Of a DNA stretch of 64,000 nt, positions 54,777-62,132 are shown one piece after another. Source of the DNA: Actinomadura violacea (lineage in GTDB: Bacteria > Actinomycetota > Actinomycetes > Streptosporangiales > Streptosporangiaceae); NCBI RefSeq assembly GCF_017573465.1, contig NZ_JAGEPF010000004.1:248001-312000 (forward strand). The letters are read 5' to 3'. A model generated the notes under the pieces. It was not told the DNA's origin. It was given only the letters and a program-made list of their open reading frames with translations, and did not search any database. The position numbers and the translations under genes were made by a program. Every line of letters begins with the position of its first letter. Positions within the stretch are counted from its first letter, which is position 1.

Positions 54777-55569
54777 AGTCCGGCGGGCGGTTCTGCTTGC
54801 GCGCCGCGATGGCCTCGTCGAAGTTCCGCGTGGTGAGCCGGACGTACAGCTGGCCGAGGCCCTCCTGGCCCATGTGCGCGTCGAGGCTCGACGCGTCCAG
54901 CCCGGACCACAGCGACCGCTTGGTCAGCTCGACGCCGGGACGGCTGAACCCGGCGATCCGCTCGGCGAGGTCGTAGGAGGCGTCGAGCAGCTTGTCGCCG
55001 GGGACGGTGCGGGAGACCAGGCCGATCCGCTCGGCCTCGGCGGCGTCCACGTCCCGGCCCGACAGCATGATCTCGAACGCGCGGGACGCGCCGATCGCGC
55101 GCGGCAGCAGGTAGGACAGGCCGAGTTCGCTGGCGGTCAGCCCGTTGTTGATGCCGGCGGCGCGGAACAGCGCGGTCTCCGACGCGAGCCGGATGTCGGC
55201 GGCCAGGCTCAGGCACAGTCCGCCGCCGATCGCCGGGCCGTTGATCGCCGCGATCACCGGCTGGTGGACGCGGCGCATCGCGCGGACGACGTCGTCCAGC
55301 AGCTCCATCGAGCGCAGCGCGATCGTCGACAGGGTCAGGCCGTCGATGCCGGGGGGCGCGCCGGCCGACTCCAGGTCGGCGCCGGAGCAGAAGCCGCGCC
55401 CGGCGCCGGTGACGACGACGGCGCGGGTGTCGTTGTCGCGGCTCACCTCTTCGAGGGCCTCGCGGAAGGGCACCATGACGTCGAACGCCATCGCGTTCAT
55501 CCGCTCGGGCCGGTTGAGGGTGATGAGCGTGACGTGCGGGCGCGGCTTGTCGATCAGGACGAACGGCAA
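54766..55569 (-). CDS. Enoyl-CoA hydratase/isomerase family protein
   Basis: The protein has 267 residues of the crotonase fold, with ITLNRPERMNAM, the oxyanion-hole segments GAGRGFCSGADL and NGPAIGGGLCLSLAADI, and FRAAGINNGLTASELGLSYLLPR. It hydrates or isomerises an acyl-CoA. The start is probably TTG 55569, because GGGAGG lies 5 nt upstream and no ATG or GTG fits. A palindromic operator close to the KstR2 consensus sits 18 bp upstream (55587-55602), suggesting control by a CoA-thioester-responsive repressor. Confidence 0.9.
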   Translation of the reverse strand: MPFVLIDKPRPHVTLITLNRPERMNAMAFDVMVPFREALEEVSRDNDTRAVVVTGAGRGFCSGADLESAGAPPGIDGLTLSTIALRSMELLDDVVRAMRRVHQPVIAAINGPAIGGGLCLSLAADIRLASETALFRAAGINNGLTASELGLSYLLPRAIGASRAFEIMLSGRDVDAAEAERIGLVSRTVPGDKLLDASYDLAERIAGFSRPGVELTKRSLWSGLDASSLDAHMGQEGLGQLYVRLTTRNFDEAIAARKQNRPPDFKD

Positions 55570-55586
55570 CGTGACCTCCCGGTTGG

Positions 55587-55602
55587 CCTAGCAAGCGCTA
55601 GG
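55587..55602. promoter_or_regulatory. Palindromic operator CCTAGC-AAGC-GCTAGG (KstR2-like)
   Basis: The arms are exact 6-bp inverted repeats. The sequence AGCAAGCGCTAGGT within it matches the KstR2 consensus ANCAAGNNCTTGNT at all fixed positions but one. It lies in the 33-bp gap between the aldolase stop and the enoyl-CoA hydratase start, both on the minus strand. Confidence 0.5.
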
Positions 55603-56247
55603 TTACACAGGCGGGAACTCCGGCGGCGTGAGGCCCCGCTCGACCACCTTCGCCAGCTGCTCGTCGGTCAGGATCCGCGGCTCCCCGATCGTCTTCGCCC
55701 GCACGTAGACGCCGCACAGCCACTCCAGCAGCCGCGCGTTCTCGAACGCCTCGTCCAGGTCGCGGCCGATCGTGACGCCGCCGTGGTTGGCCATCAGCGC
55801 GGCCCGCTTGCCGCCCGCCATCGCGGCCCGGACGTTCTCCGCCAGCTCCGGCGTCCCGTAGGTGGCGTACTCGGCGACCTTCACCACGCCGCCCAGCAGA
55901 AGCGTGTTGTAGTGGATCGGCGGCAGCTCGGTCATCGTCGTCGCCACGACCGCGCCGTACGTCGAGTGCGTGTGGACGATCGCCGCCGCGGGCGTCTCCT
56001 CGTACAGCGCGAGATGCATCGGGGTCTCCGACGACGGCGCGCGGCCGCCCTCCACGAGCCGGGCGTCCAGGTTCACGACCGGGCAGTCCTGCGGCCGCAT
56101 CCGGTCGAGCATCATCCCGCCCGGCGTCACCGCGACAAGGTCCCCCGACCGTACGCTGACGTTGCCCGACGCCCCGGTCACCAGGCCCGTCTCGGCCAGC
56201 CTGCGGCCCACCGCGCACAGCGCGCGCCGCTCGTCCTCCAACAGCAT
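55603..56247 (-). CDS. Class II aldolase/adducin family protein (fuculose-phosphate-aldolase-like)
   Basis: The protein has 214 residues. GLVTGASGNVSVRSGD binds the substrate phosphate. The zinc ligands are the two histidines of VHTHSTYG and the later ANHGG. It would cleave a sugar phosphate or act on a related hydroxy-ketone. ATG 56247 has AGAGGGA 6 nt upstream; GTG 56262 is in frame but less likely. It is divergent from a PfkB kinase 73 bp away, so the pair may form a small sugar-catabolism unit. Confidence 0.87.
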   Translation of the reverse strand: MLLEDERRALCAVGRRLAETGLVTGASGNVSVRSGDLVAVTPGGMMLDRMRPQDCPVVNLDARLVEGGRAPSSETPMHLALYEETPAAAIVHTHSTYGAVVATTMTELPPIHYNTLLLGGVVKVAEYATYGTPELAENVRAAMAGGKRAALMANHGGVTIGRDLDEAFENARLLEWLCGVYVRAKTIGEPRILTDEQLAKVVERGLTPPEFPPV

Positions 56248-56320
56248 GCGAATCCCTCTCACGTTCTCGGCCCTGCCCGTCGTACGCTACGGCCCTGACG
56301 ATCACGAAGGAGACCCCGGC

Positions 56321-57244
56321 ATGGCAACTGTGGTCACGGTCGGAGCGCACATCCTGGACGTGCTCGCCCGCCCCGTCGCGGGCATCCCCGACGGCCAGGA
56401 CACCGTGGTCGTCGACCAGATCAGGGCGACCGCCGCGGGCGCCGCCGCCGGGACCGCGGTCGCGCTCGCGCGGCTCGGCAACCGGGTCGTCTCGGTCGGC
56501 GCGGTCGGCGACGACGACCTCGGCGACCTGCTCGTCACGATCATGAACCGGAACGGGGTGGACGTCACCGGGCTCGTCCGCCGCACCGCCGAGCAGACCA
56601 GCGCCTCGATCCTGCCGATCCGCCCGGACGGCGGCCGGCCGAGCTTCCACGTCCCCGGCGCGAACCTCACCCTCACCGCGCACGCGGTCGAGCCCGGCCT
56701 GCTCACCGCCGCGAACGCCGTCCACCTCGGCGGCCCCGACGTCACGTTCGGGCTGAACGACCCGGACTTCTTCGCGGCGCTCGACGCGGCCCGCGCGTCC
56801 GGCACGATCGTCACCATGGACCTGCTGTCCAACATGCCCGACCTGGTCAAGGGCACCGGCTCGTTCCTCCCGCACGTCGACCACTTCCTGCCCAACGAGG
56901 AGCAGGCCGCCGCGATGACCGGCGAGGACGACCCGGAGAAGGCCGCCCGCGCCCTGCTCGCCGAGGGGCCCGCCTCGGTCGTCGTCACGCTCGGCGCCGA
57001 GGGCAGCCTCGTCGCGACCGCCGGCGGCGGCGTGCACCGGCTGCCCGCCCTGCCCGTCGAGGTCGTCGACACCACCGGCTGCGGCGACGCGTACTGCGCC
57101 GGGTTCATCACCGGCCTCGGCCAGGGCCGCGACGTCCTGGAGTCCGCGCGCTGGGGCACCGCCGCCGCCGCGACCGTCGCCCAGGGCCTCGGCTCCGACG
57201 CGAACCTCACCGACCTCGACGCCGTCCTCGCCCTCCTCCGTTGA
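56321..57244 (+). CDS. PfkB-family carbohydrate kinase
   Basis: The protein has 307 residues of the ribokinase fold, with the N-terminal GAHILDVLARPVAG, the substrate region AGAAAGTAVALARLGNRV, and the C-terminal signature DTTGCGDAYCAGF that carries the catalytic aspartate and anion hole. It phosphorylates a sugar or nucleoside; the substrate is unknown. AAGGAG lies 8 nt before ATG 56321. The stop lies inside the left arm of the long palindrome at 57241-57300. Confidence 0.9.
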   Translation: MATVVTVGAHILDVLARPVAGIPDGQDTVVVDQIRATAAGAAAGTAVALARLGNRVVSVGAVGDDDLGDLLVTIMNRNGVDVTGLVRRTAEQTSASILPIRPDGGRPSFHVPGANLTLTAHAVEPGLLTAANAVHLGGPDVTFGLNDPDFFAALDAARASGTIVTMDLLSNMPDLVKGTGSFLPHVDHFLPNEEQAAAMTGEDDPEKAARALLAEGPASVVVTLGAEGSLVATAGGGVHRLPALPVEVVDTTGCGDAYCAGFITGLGQGRDVLESARWGTAAAATVAQGLGSDANLTDLDAVLALLR

Positions 57245-57300
57245 CTTGCGGCGTGTCGTCCTTAAAACCGCCGGCTTAAGGACGACACGCCGCAAGTCAA
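57241..57300. terminator. Long palindrome between convergent genes (copy 2)
   Basis: Exact 25-bp arms (57241-57265 and 57276-57300) have a 10-nt loop. The arm contains ACTTGCGGCGTGTCGTCCT, shared with the palindrome at 20597-20646, while the loops differ. It covers the last codons of both the PfkB kinase (+) and the acyl-CoA synthetase (-) and is a likely bidirectional terminator. Confidence 0.8.
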
Positions 57301-58838
57301 CGGGCGGGCTGCCAGTAGGGGTCGCGGAGGAGGCGCTTGTAGAGCTTGCCGGTGGGGGTGCGGGGCATCGCGTCGACGAAGTCGACCGAGCGCGGCGCCT
57401 TGTAGCCGGCGAGCGACGCGCGGACGTGCCCGATCAGCTCGTCCGCGAGCGCGGTCGACGGCCCGGCGCCGTCGGCGAGCTCGACGGCGGCCTTCACCTG
57501 CTCGCCGAACTCCTCGTCCGGGACGCCGAACACCGCCACGTCGCGGACCGCCGGATGGGTGATCAGCACGCCCTCGATCTCCGCCGGGTAGATGTTCACG
57601 CCGCCGCTGATGATCATGTCGATGATCCGGTCGGCGAGGAACAGGTAGCCGTCCTCGTCCAGGTATCCGGCGTCGCCGGTGGTGAACAGGCCGTCGGCGC
57701 GGTGCACCGAGCGGGTCTTCTCCTCGTCGCCCCAGTACTCCACGTCGTCGCCGCTGGCGTAGCGGAACCAGATCTGGCCGCGCTCGCCCGGCGCCGCCGG
57801 CTCGCCGTCCTCGCGCAGGACGTGCACCTCGGTGGTGGGCAGCGGGCGGCCGACGCTGCCGGGCCGCTCCAGCCACTCGGGCGCGGTGATCACGCTGTTC
57901 ACCGACGCCTCGGTGGACCCGTAGTACTCGTGCACGATCGGGCCGAACCACTCGATCATCCGGCGCTTGACGTCCGGGGAGCACGGCGCGGCACCGTGCC
58001 AGACGGCCTTCAGGGAGGCGCCGTCGAACGCCTTGCGGGTCGCCTCGTCCAGCCGCAGCAGCCGCACGAACTGGGTCGGCACCAGGTGCACGTTCGTGAT
58101 CGCGTGCTCGTCGATGAGCCGCAGCGTCTCGGCGGCGTCGAAGCCGCGGCGCATCACCACCGAGCGGCCGCCGAGCAGGAAGACCTGCGACCACATCCAC
58201 TGCGCCGAGTGGTAGACGGGCCCGACGAGCAGGGTGCGGCCGTTCTCGGGGATCTGCAGGACGCCCGCCATCAGGTCGCCGAGCAGCCGCGCGTTCTCGA
58301 TCGGGCCGCCCGCCGCGGTGAGCTTGCGGGTGACGCCCTTCGGACGGCCCGTGGTGCCGGAGGTGTAGAACATCGGCAGCCCGGTGCACGGGTCGGCGAT
58401 CTCCCCCTCGGCGCCCGTCGCGAGGAACTCCTCGTACGGGGTGAAGCCGTCGACGGGCTCGCCGAACGCGACGCGCGCGGTGAGGTCGAGGCCGGCGGAC
58501 GCCTCGCGCGCGACGTCGCCGAACGCGTCCTCGGTGAACAGCACGCGGGCCTTCGCGTCTTGCAGGACGTAGCGCAGCTCGTCGGCGGTCCAGTGCCAGT
58601 TGACCAGGACGTAGCGCAGGCCGATGTGCCCGGCGGCGCACATCGCCTCGAAGAACTCGCGCCGGTTCCCCGAGTGGATCGCGACCACGTCGCCGGCGGC
58701 CAGCCCCAGCCCGCGCAATGCGTCCGTTAGCCGGTCGGTCCTGGCGTCGAGCTCGCGCCAGGTGGTGGTGCCGCGCTCGTCGGTCAGCGCGGGCTCGTCC
58801 GGGCGGGCGCTCGCGTGCGGGCGGAGCAGTTCGGCCAT
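57297..58838 (-). CDS. Acyl-CoA synthetase (FadD-like)
   Basis: The protein has 513 residues of the ANL superfamily: MFYTSGTTGRPKG phosphate loop, EYYGSTEAS, FTTGDAGYLDEDG, DRIIDMIISGGVNIYP, and C-terminal MPRTPTGKLYKRLLRD with the catalytic lysine. It makes an acyl-CoA from a fatty or steroid-derived acid. ATG 58838 has AGGAGG 7 nt upstream. A 17-bp palindrome (58866-58882) overlaps a candidate -10 upstream, so expression is probably repressed until its substrate or CoA ester is present. Confidence 0.9.
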   Translation of the reverse strand: MAELLRPHASARPDEPALTDERGTTTWRELDARTDRLTDALRGLGLAAGDVVAIHSGNRREFFEAMCAAGHIGLRYVLVNWHWTADELRYVLQDAKARVLFTEDAFGDVAREASAGLDLTARVAFGEPVDGFTPYEEFLATGAEGEIADPCTGLPMFYTSGTTGRPKGVTRKLTAAGGPIENARLLGDLMAGVLQIPENGRTLLVGPVYHSAQWMWSQVFLLGGRSVVMRRGFDAAETLRLIDEHAITNVHLVPTQFVRLLRLDEATRKAFDGASLKAVWHGAAPCSPDVKRRMIEWFGPIVHEYYGSTEASVNSVITAPEWLERPGSVGRPLPTTEVHVLREDGEPAAPGERGQIWFRYASGDDVEYWGDEEKTRSVHRADGLFTTGDAGYLDEDGYLFLADRIIDMIISGGVNIYPAEIEGVLITHPAVRDVAVFGVPDEEFGEQVKAAVELADGAGPSTALADELIGHVRASLAGYKAPRSVDFVDAMPRTPTGKLYKRLLRDPYWQPAR

Positions 58839-58865
58839 CGGTCGCCTCCTGGAACGGGACAAATC

Positions 58866-58882
58866 CTAGAATCCGACTCTAG
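58866..58882. promoter_or_regulatory. Palindromic operator CTAGAATCCGACTCTAG upstream of the acyl-CoA synthetase
   Basis: A 17-bp inverted repeat with one mismatched pair. On the minus strand it overlaps TAGGAT (58864-58869), a possible -10 for the acyl-CoA synthetase 26 bp upstream of its start. The layout fits repressor occlusion of the promoter. Confidence 0.5.
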
Positions 58883-58913
58883 AACTATCCGTGCCGGGAA
58901 GGCCAGAGCCCGA

Positions 58914-59552
58914 TCACGACGTCCGGACGAGATCGGTGGCCAGCACCGCCTCCGCCGCGTTGACCAGCTGCTCCAGCCGCAGCACCTCCGTCCGGTGGAA
59001 CGGCGGCGCCCCCTTGCGCGCCACGACCAGCGCGGCGCGCCCCGCCGACAGCGGGCAGACCGCGTACTCGGTGCCGTCCGTCCCGGTGAAGGCGCGCGGC
59101 CGCAGCGGCGGCAGCACCGGCAGCTCGGTGCCGGTCAGCCCGCCGACACTGGCGTGCACCAGCACCGCCGCGTCCCGCTCCCCCACCTCGGCGATGCCCG
59201 CCCAGTCGGCGCTGAGGATGCCCGGCACGGCGTCGGCCAGCGTCGCCGCGCCGCGCTCGGGCACCGCCGCGACCTGCCCGATCACGGCGGCGTCGGGGAA
59301 TGCGCCCTGCGGCTCGACCGTCGGCCAGATGCCGACGATCTCCACGCCGGGCACCGAGCCGAGCCCGTCGCGCAGCCGCTCGGCGCCCGCCCCCGCGGGC
59401 CATGTGACGGTGAAGTCGTCCAGGGCCCGTCCGTTGTCGCGCTCCAGGACCGCCATCTGCGCGACGTCGGCGCCCGCGGCGCCCAGCGTGCGCGCCACCT
59501 GGCCCAGCGAGCCCGGGCGGTCGGGCAGCCGGACGCGGATCCGCAGCAACAT
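58914..59552 (-). CDS. ACT-domain protein
   Basis: The protein has 212 residues. Residues 1-70 form an ACT-type ligand domain (RIRVRLPDRPGSLGQVARTLGAAGADVAQM). The C-terminal half has a GAF-like pattern (TEYAVCPLSAGRAALVVARKG, LRLEQLVNAAEAVLA). It is probably an amino-acid-sensing regulatory protein with no enzymatic motif. ATG 59552 has AGGAGG 5 nt upstream and is preferred over GTG 59558. It is divergent from the Hsp70 operon. Confidence 0.75.
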   Translation of the reverse strand: MLLRIRVRLPDRPGSLGQVARTLGAAGADVAQMAVLERDNGRALDDFTVTWPAGAGAERLRDGLGSVPGVEIVGIWPTVEPQGAFPDAAVIGQVAAVPERGAATLADAVPGILSADWAGIAEVGERDAAVLVHASVGGLTGTELPVLPPLRPRAFTGTDGTEYAVCPLSAGRAALVVARKGAPPFHRTEVLRLEQLVNAAEAVLATDLVRTS

Positions 59553-59742
59553 CGCCACCTCCTTCTTCCGTGGTGCTCCTCGGCGCCTCCAGCCTCGGGG
59601 AGGCGCGTTTCCGACGTGTTACCCATCCGTGTCGACCCGAAGAAGTCGGTGCTGGAACGGCGGGGAGGGGTCAAACTAGAGTCCAATGAAGGTCAACAGC
59701 AGACCTATCGCCTCTGCCGCCTCATCATTAAGGTGACTGCAC

Positions 59743-60525
59743 GTGTCGAGCGACGGGGATCGCACAGTCAACGACGGGGCCGACGCCGGCACCGCGGACG
59801 CCGCGCCGGCGGGCGCCGGGGACGGCCGCGCCGCGTTCGAGGCCGAGGTCAGGGACGCCCTGGCGGGGCTGACCGCGCGGCTGGACCGCGAGCGCGAGCG
59901 TGCCGCGCACCGGGAGGCGGTCATCGACCGGCTGCACGAGGAGAACCAGCGGCTGCGGCGCGGCGAGCTGCAGGCGATGCTCGAACCCGTCCGCGCGGCG
60001 CTGTACCGGCTGCACGACCAGGCCCGCCGCGAGGCCGGCCGGCTCGCCGGGCCGGACGCGGGCGAGCCCGCCGACCCCGTCCGCACCGCCGGGCTGTTCG
60101 CCGCCGTCGCCGACGACGTCGCCGACGCGCTGGCCCGGCTCGGGGTCGAGCGGTTCACCGCCGAGCCCGGCGAGCCGTACGACGCGTCCCGGCACCGGCC
60201 CGTCGCCGTCACCCCGGTCGCCGAGCCGGGCCGCGACGGCCTGGTGACCGGCGTCCAGGCGGACGGCTTCGAGCAGGGCGGCAAGGTGCTGCGCAAGGCG
60301 GCGGTCAGCGTCGGCCGGCTCGACCGGGCCGCGAACGGCACCGCGAACGGCGGCACGGGCAGCACCACGAGCAGCACGACGGACGCGAAGGAAGGCGCGC
60401 GCCTTGAGGGGAGGGCCGCGGACGCGGCCGCGAACGGCGCGCCCGCCGCCCGGGCCGGGACGGGCCGCCCGAGCGCGGCCGGACGCGGCGAGACGACGAA
60501 CAACCGACTCGGCACCGATGGGTGA
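59743..60525 (+). CDS. GrpE-like nucleotide exchange factor
   Basis: The protein has 260 residues. A central coiled coil (about 40-75: RERERAAHREAVIDRLHEEN) and a GrpE beta-wing (VAVTPVAEPGRDGLV, QADGFEQGGKVLRKAAVSVG) are clear. The C-terminal 65 residues are a low-complexity Thr/Ala/Gly tail, which is unusual. GTG 59743 has AAGGTGA 6 nt upstream. It ends 7 bp before the Hsp70 start, so it presumably resets that partner. It is divergent enough to be a dedicated factor rather than the housekeeping GrpE. Confidence 0.82.
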   Translation: MSSDGDRTVNDGADAGTADAAPAGAGDGRAAFEAEVRDALAGLTARLDRERERAAHREAVIDRLHEENQRLRRGELQAMLEPVRAALYRLHDQARREAGRLAGPDAGEPADPVRTAGLFAAVADDVADALARLGVERFTAEPGEPYDASRHRPVAVTPVAEPGRDGLVTGVQADGFEQGGKVLRKAAVSVGRLDRAANGTANGGTGSTTSSTTDAKEGARLEGRAADAAANGAPAARAGTGRPSAAGRGETTNNRLGTDG

Positions 60526-60532
60526 GAGGGAC

Positions 60533-62116
60533 ATGGCTGTCTACGGGATCGACCTGGGAACCACGTACTCCTGCATTGCCTCCATCGACGACGTGGGGCG
60601 GCCGGCGGTCCTGCGGAACCTGGAGGGCACCGACACCACGCCTTCGGTGGTGTACTTCGAGAGCGGCGAGAACGTCGTCGTCGGCGCGACCGCGAAGGAC
60701 ACCGCGGTGCTGGAGCCCGACAACGTCGTCAGCCTGATCAAGCGCGACATGGGCCGGGACGTGACCCGCCCGATCCACGGGATCGACTTCACCCCCGAGG
60801 AGCTGTCGGCGTTCATCCTGCTGAAGCTCGCGACGGACGCGCGGACGACGACGGGCGAGGAGACCCGCGACGTCGTCATCACCGTCCCGGCGTACTTCGG
60901 CGCGGCCGAGCGGGACGCGACCCGCAAGGCGGGCCGGATCGCGGGGCTGAACGTCATCGACATCGTGTCCGAGCCGATCGCCGCGGCGATCACCTACGGG
61001 GTGCTGAACCCCGACGCCGACCGGACGATCCTGGTGTACGACCTCGGCGGCGGCACGTTCGACACGACCGTCATCGCGCTGCGCGACGGGCACATCGAGG
61101 TGGTGTGCACCGACGGCGACCACGAGCTCGGCGGCGCCGACTGGGACGCGCGGCTGGTGGAGTACCTGGCGGAGCGGTTCCGCGCCGAGCACCCCGACGC
61201 GGGCGACCCGCTGGACGACAAGCAGACCGAGCAGCAGCTGCGCCGCGACGCCGAGGACGCCAAGAAGGCGCTCACCACCCGCACCGCGCACACCGTCCGG
61301 GTGATGCACGCCGGCCGCGTGTCGGCGATCGAGGTGACGCGGGAGAAGCTGGAGGAGCTGACCAAGGACCTCCTCGACCGCACCATCGAGATCACCGGGC
61401 GGACGCTGTCCACGGCCGCCGAGAAGGGCGTACACGACTACGACGACCTGGTGCTGGTCGGCGGGTCGACGAAGATGCCGGTGGTGATGGCGCGGCTGCA
61501 GACCGAGCTCGGGCTGTCGCCCCGGCTGCAGGACCCGGACCTCGCCGTCGCCAAGGGCGCCGCGCTGTACGCGTTCGAGGAGACCTACCGGCGGCTGGTG
61601 CGCGAGGGCGCCGCCGAGCGCGCCGAGGAGATGGCGAGCCGGGCCGGGCTGTCGGCCGAGCAGCAGAAGCAGATCGCCGGACGGCAGATCCGCACCGTCG
61701 CCTCGCACGCGTTCGGGATCGTGGTCGTCGACCGCGACTCCGGCGCCGAGCACGTCGCGCACCTGGTGCACGCCAACGACGCGCTGCCGGCCGCGTGCAC
61801 CGAGGACTTCTTCACCGTCTACGACGACCAGACCTCCGCCGACGTGCGGGTGATGGAGCAGGCGGGCAGCGTCGAGTCCGCCGAGCTGATCGACAACACC
61901 GAGATCGCGACCGGCGAGATCCGGGTCCCGCCGGGCAAGAAGGCGGGCTGGCCGATCGGGGTGACGTTCGCGCTCGACTCCTCGGGGCTGCTGAACGTGA
62001 CGGCGGTGGAGAAGGAGTCCGGCGAGCGGCTGGAGCTGAAGGTGGACGTCGGGGGGATGTCGGAGGAGGAGGTCGAGCGGTCCCGCAAGGCCCTCTCCCG
62101 GGTGCAGGTGAGCTGA
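60533..62116 (+). CDS. Hsp70/DnaK-like chaperone lacking the helical lid
   Basis: The protein has 527 residues. The ATPase domain is intact: YGIDLGTTYSCIA, ITVPAYFGAAERDATRKAG, LVYDLGGGTFDTTVIAL and LVLVGGSTKMPVV. The substrate-binding beta-sandwich follows (SSGLLNVTAVEKESGERLELKVDVG) and the protein stops about 20 residues later. The alpha-helical lid and EEVD-type tail of normal DnaK are absent, making it over 90 residues shorter. An insertion (EEMASRAGLSAEQQKQIAG) precedes the linker. ATG 60533 has GAGAGGGAC upstream; ATG 60518 is in frame. It probably works with the GrpE-like and downstream proteins as a specialised machine. Confidence 0.9.
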   Translation: MAVYGIDLGTTYSCIASIDDVGRPAVLRNLEGTDTTPSVVYFESGENVVVGATAKDTAVLEPDNVVSLIKRDMGRDVTRPIHGIDFTPEELSAFILLKLATDARTTTGEETRDVVITVPAYFGAAERDATRKAGRIAGLNVIDIVSEPIAAAITYGVLNPDADRTILVYDLGGGTFDTTVIALRDGHIEVVCTDGDHELGGADWDARLVEYLAERFRAEHPDAGDPLDDKQTEQQLRRDAEDAKKALTTRTAHTVRVMHAGRVSAIEVTREKLEELTKDLLDRTIEITGRTLSTAAEKGVHDYDDLVLVGGSTKMPVVMARLQTELGLSPRLQDPDLAVAKGAALYAFEETYRRLVREGAAERAEEMASRAGLSAEQQKQIAGRQIRTVASHAFGIVVVDRDSGAEHVAHLVHANDALPAACTEDFFTVYDDQTSADVRVMEQAGSVESAELIDNTEIATGEIRVPPGKKAGWPIGVTFALDSSGLLNVTAVEKESGERLELKVDVGGMSEEEVERSRKALSRVQVS

Positions 62117-62132
62117 GGGCCGGCGCGCCGCG

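Noticed and set aside
59660..59700. HspR/CIRCE heat-shock operator upstream of the GrpE gene
   Set aside because: Only GGTCAAAC/GGTCAAC direct repeats and a CTAGAGTCC half-site are present; neither the HspR nor the CIRCE inverted repeat is found.
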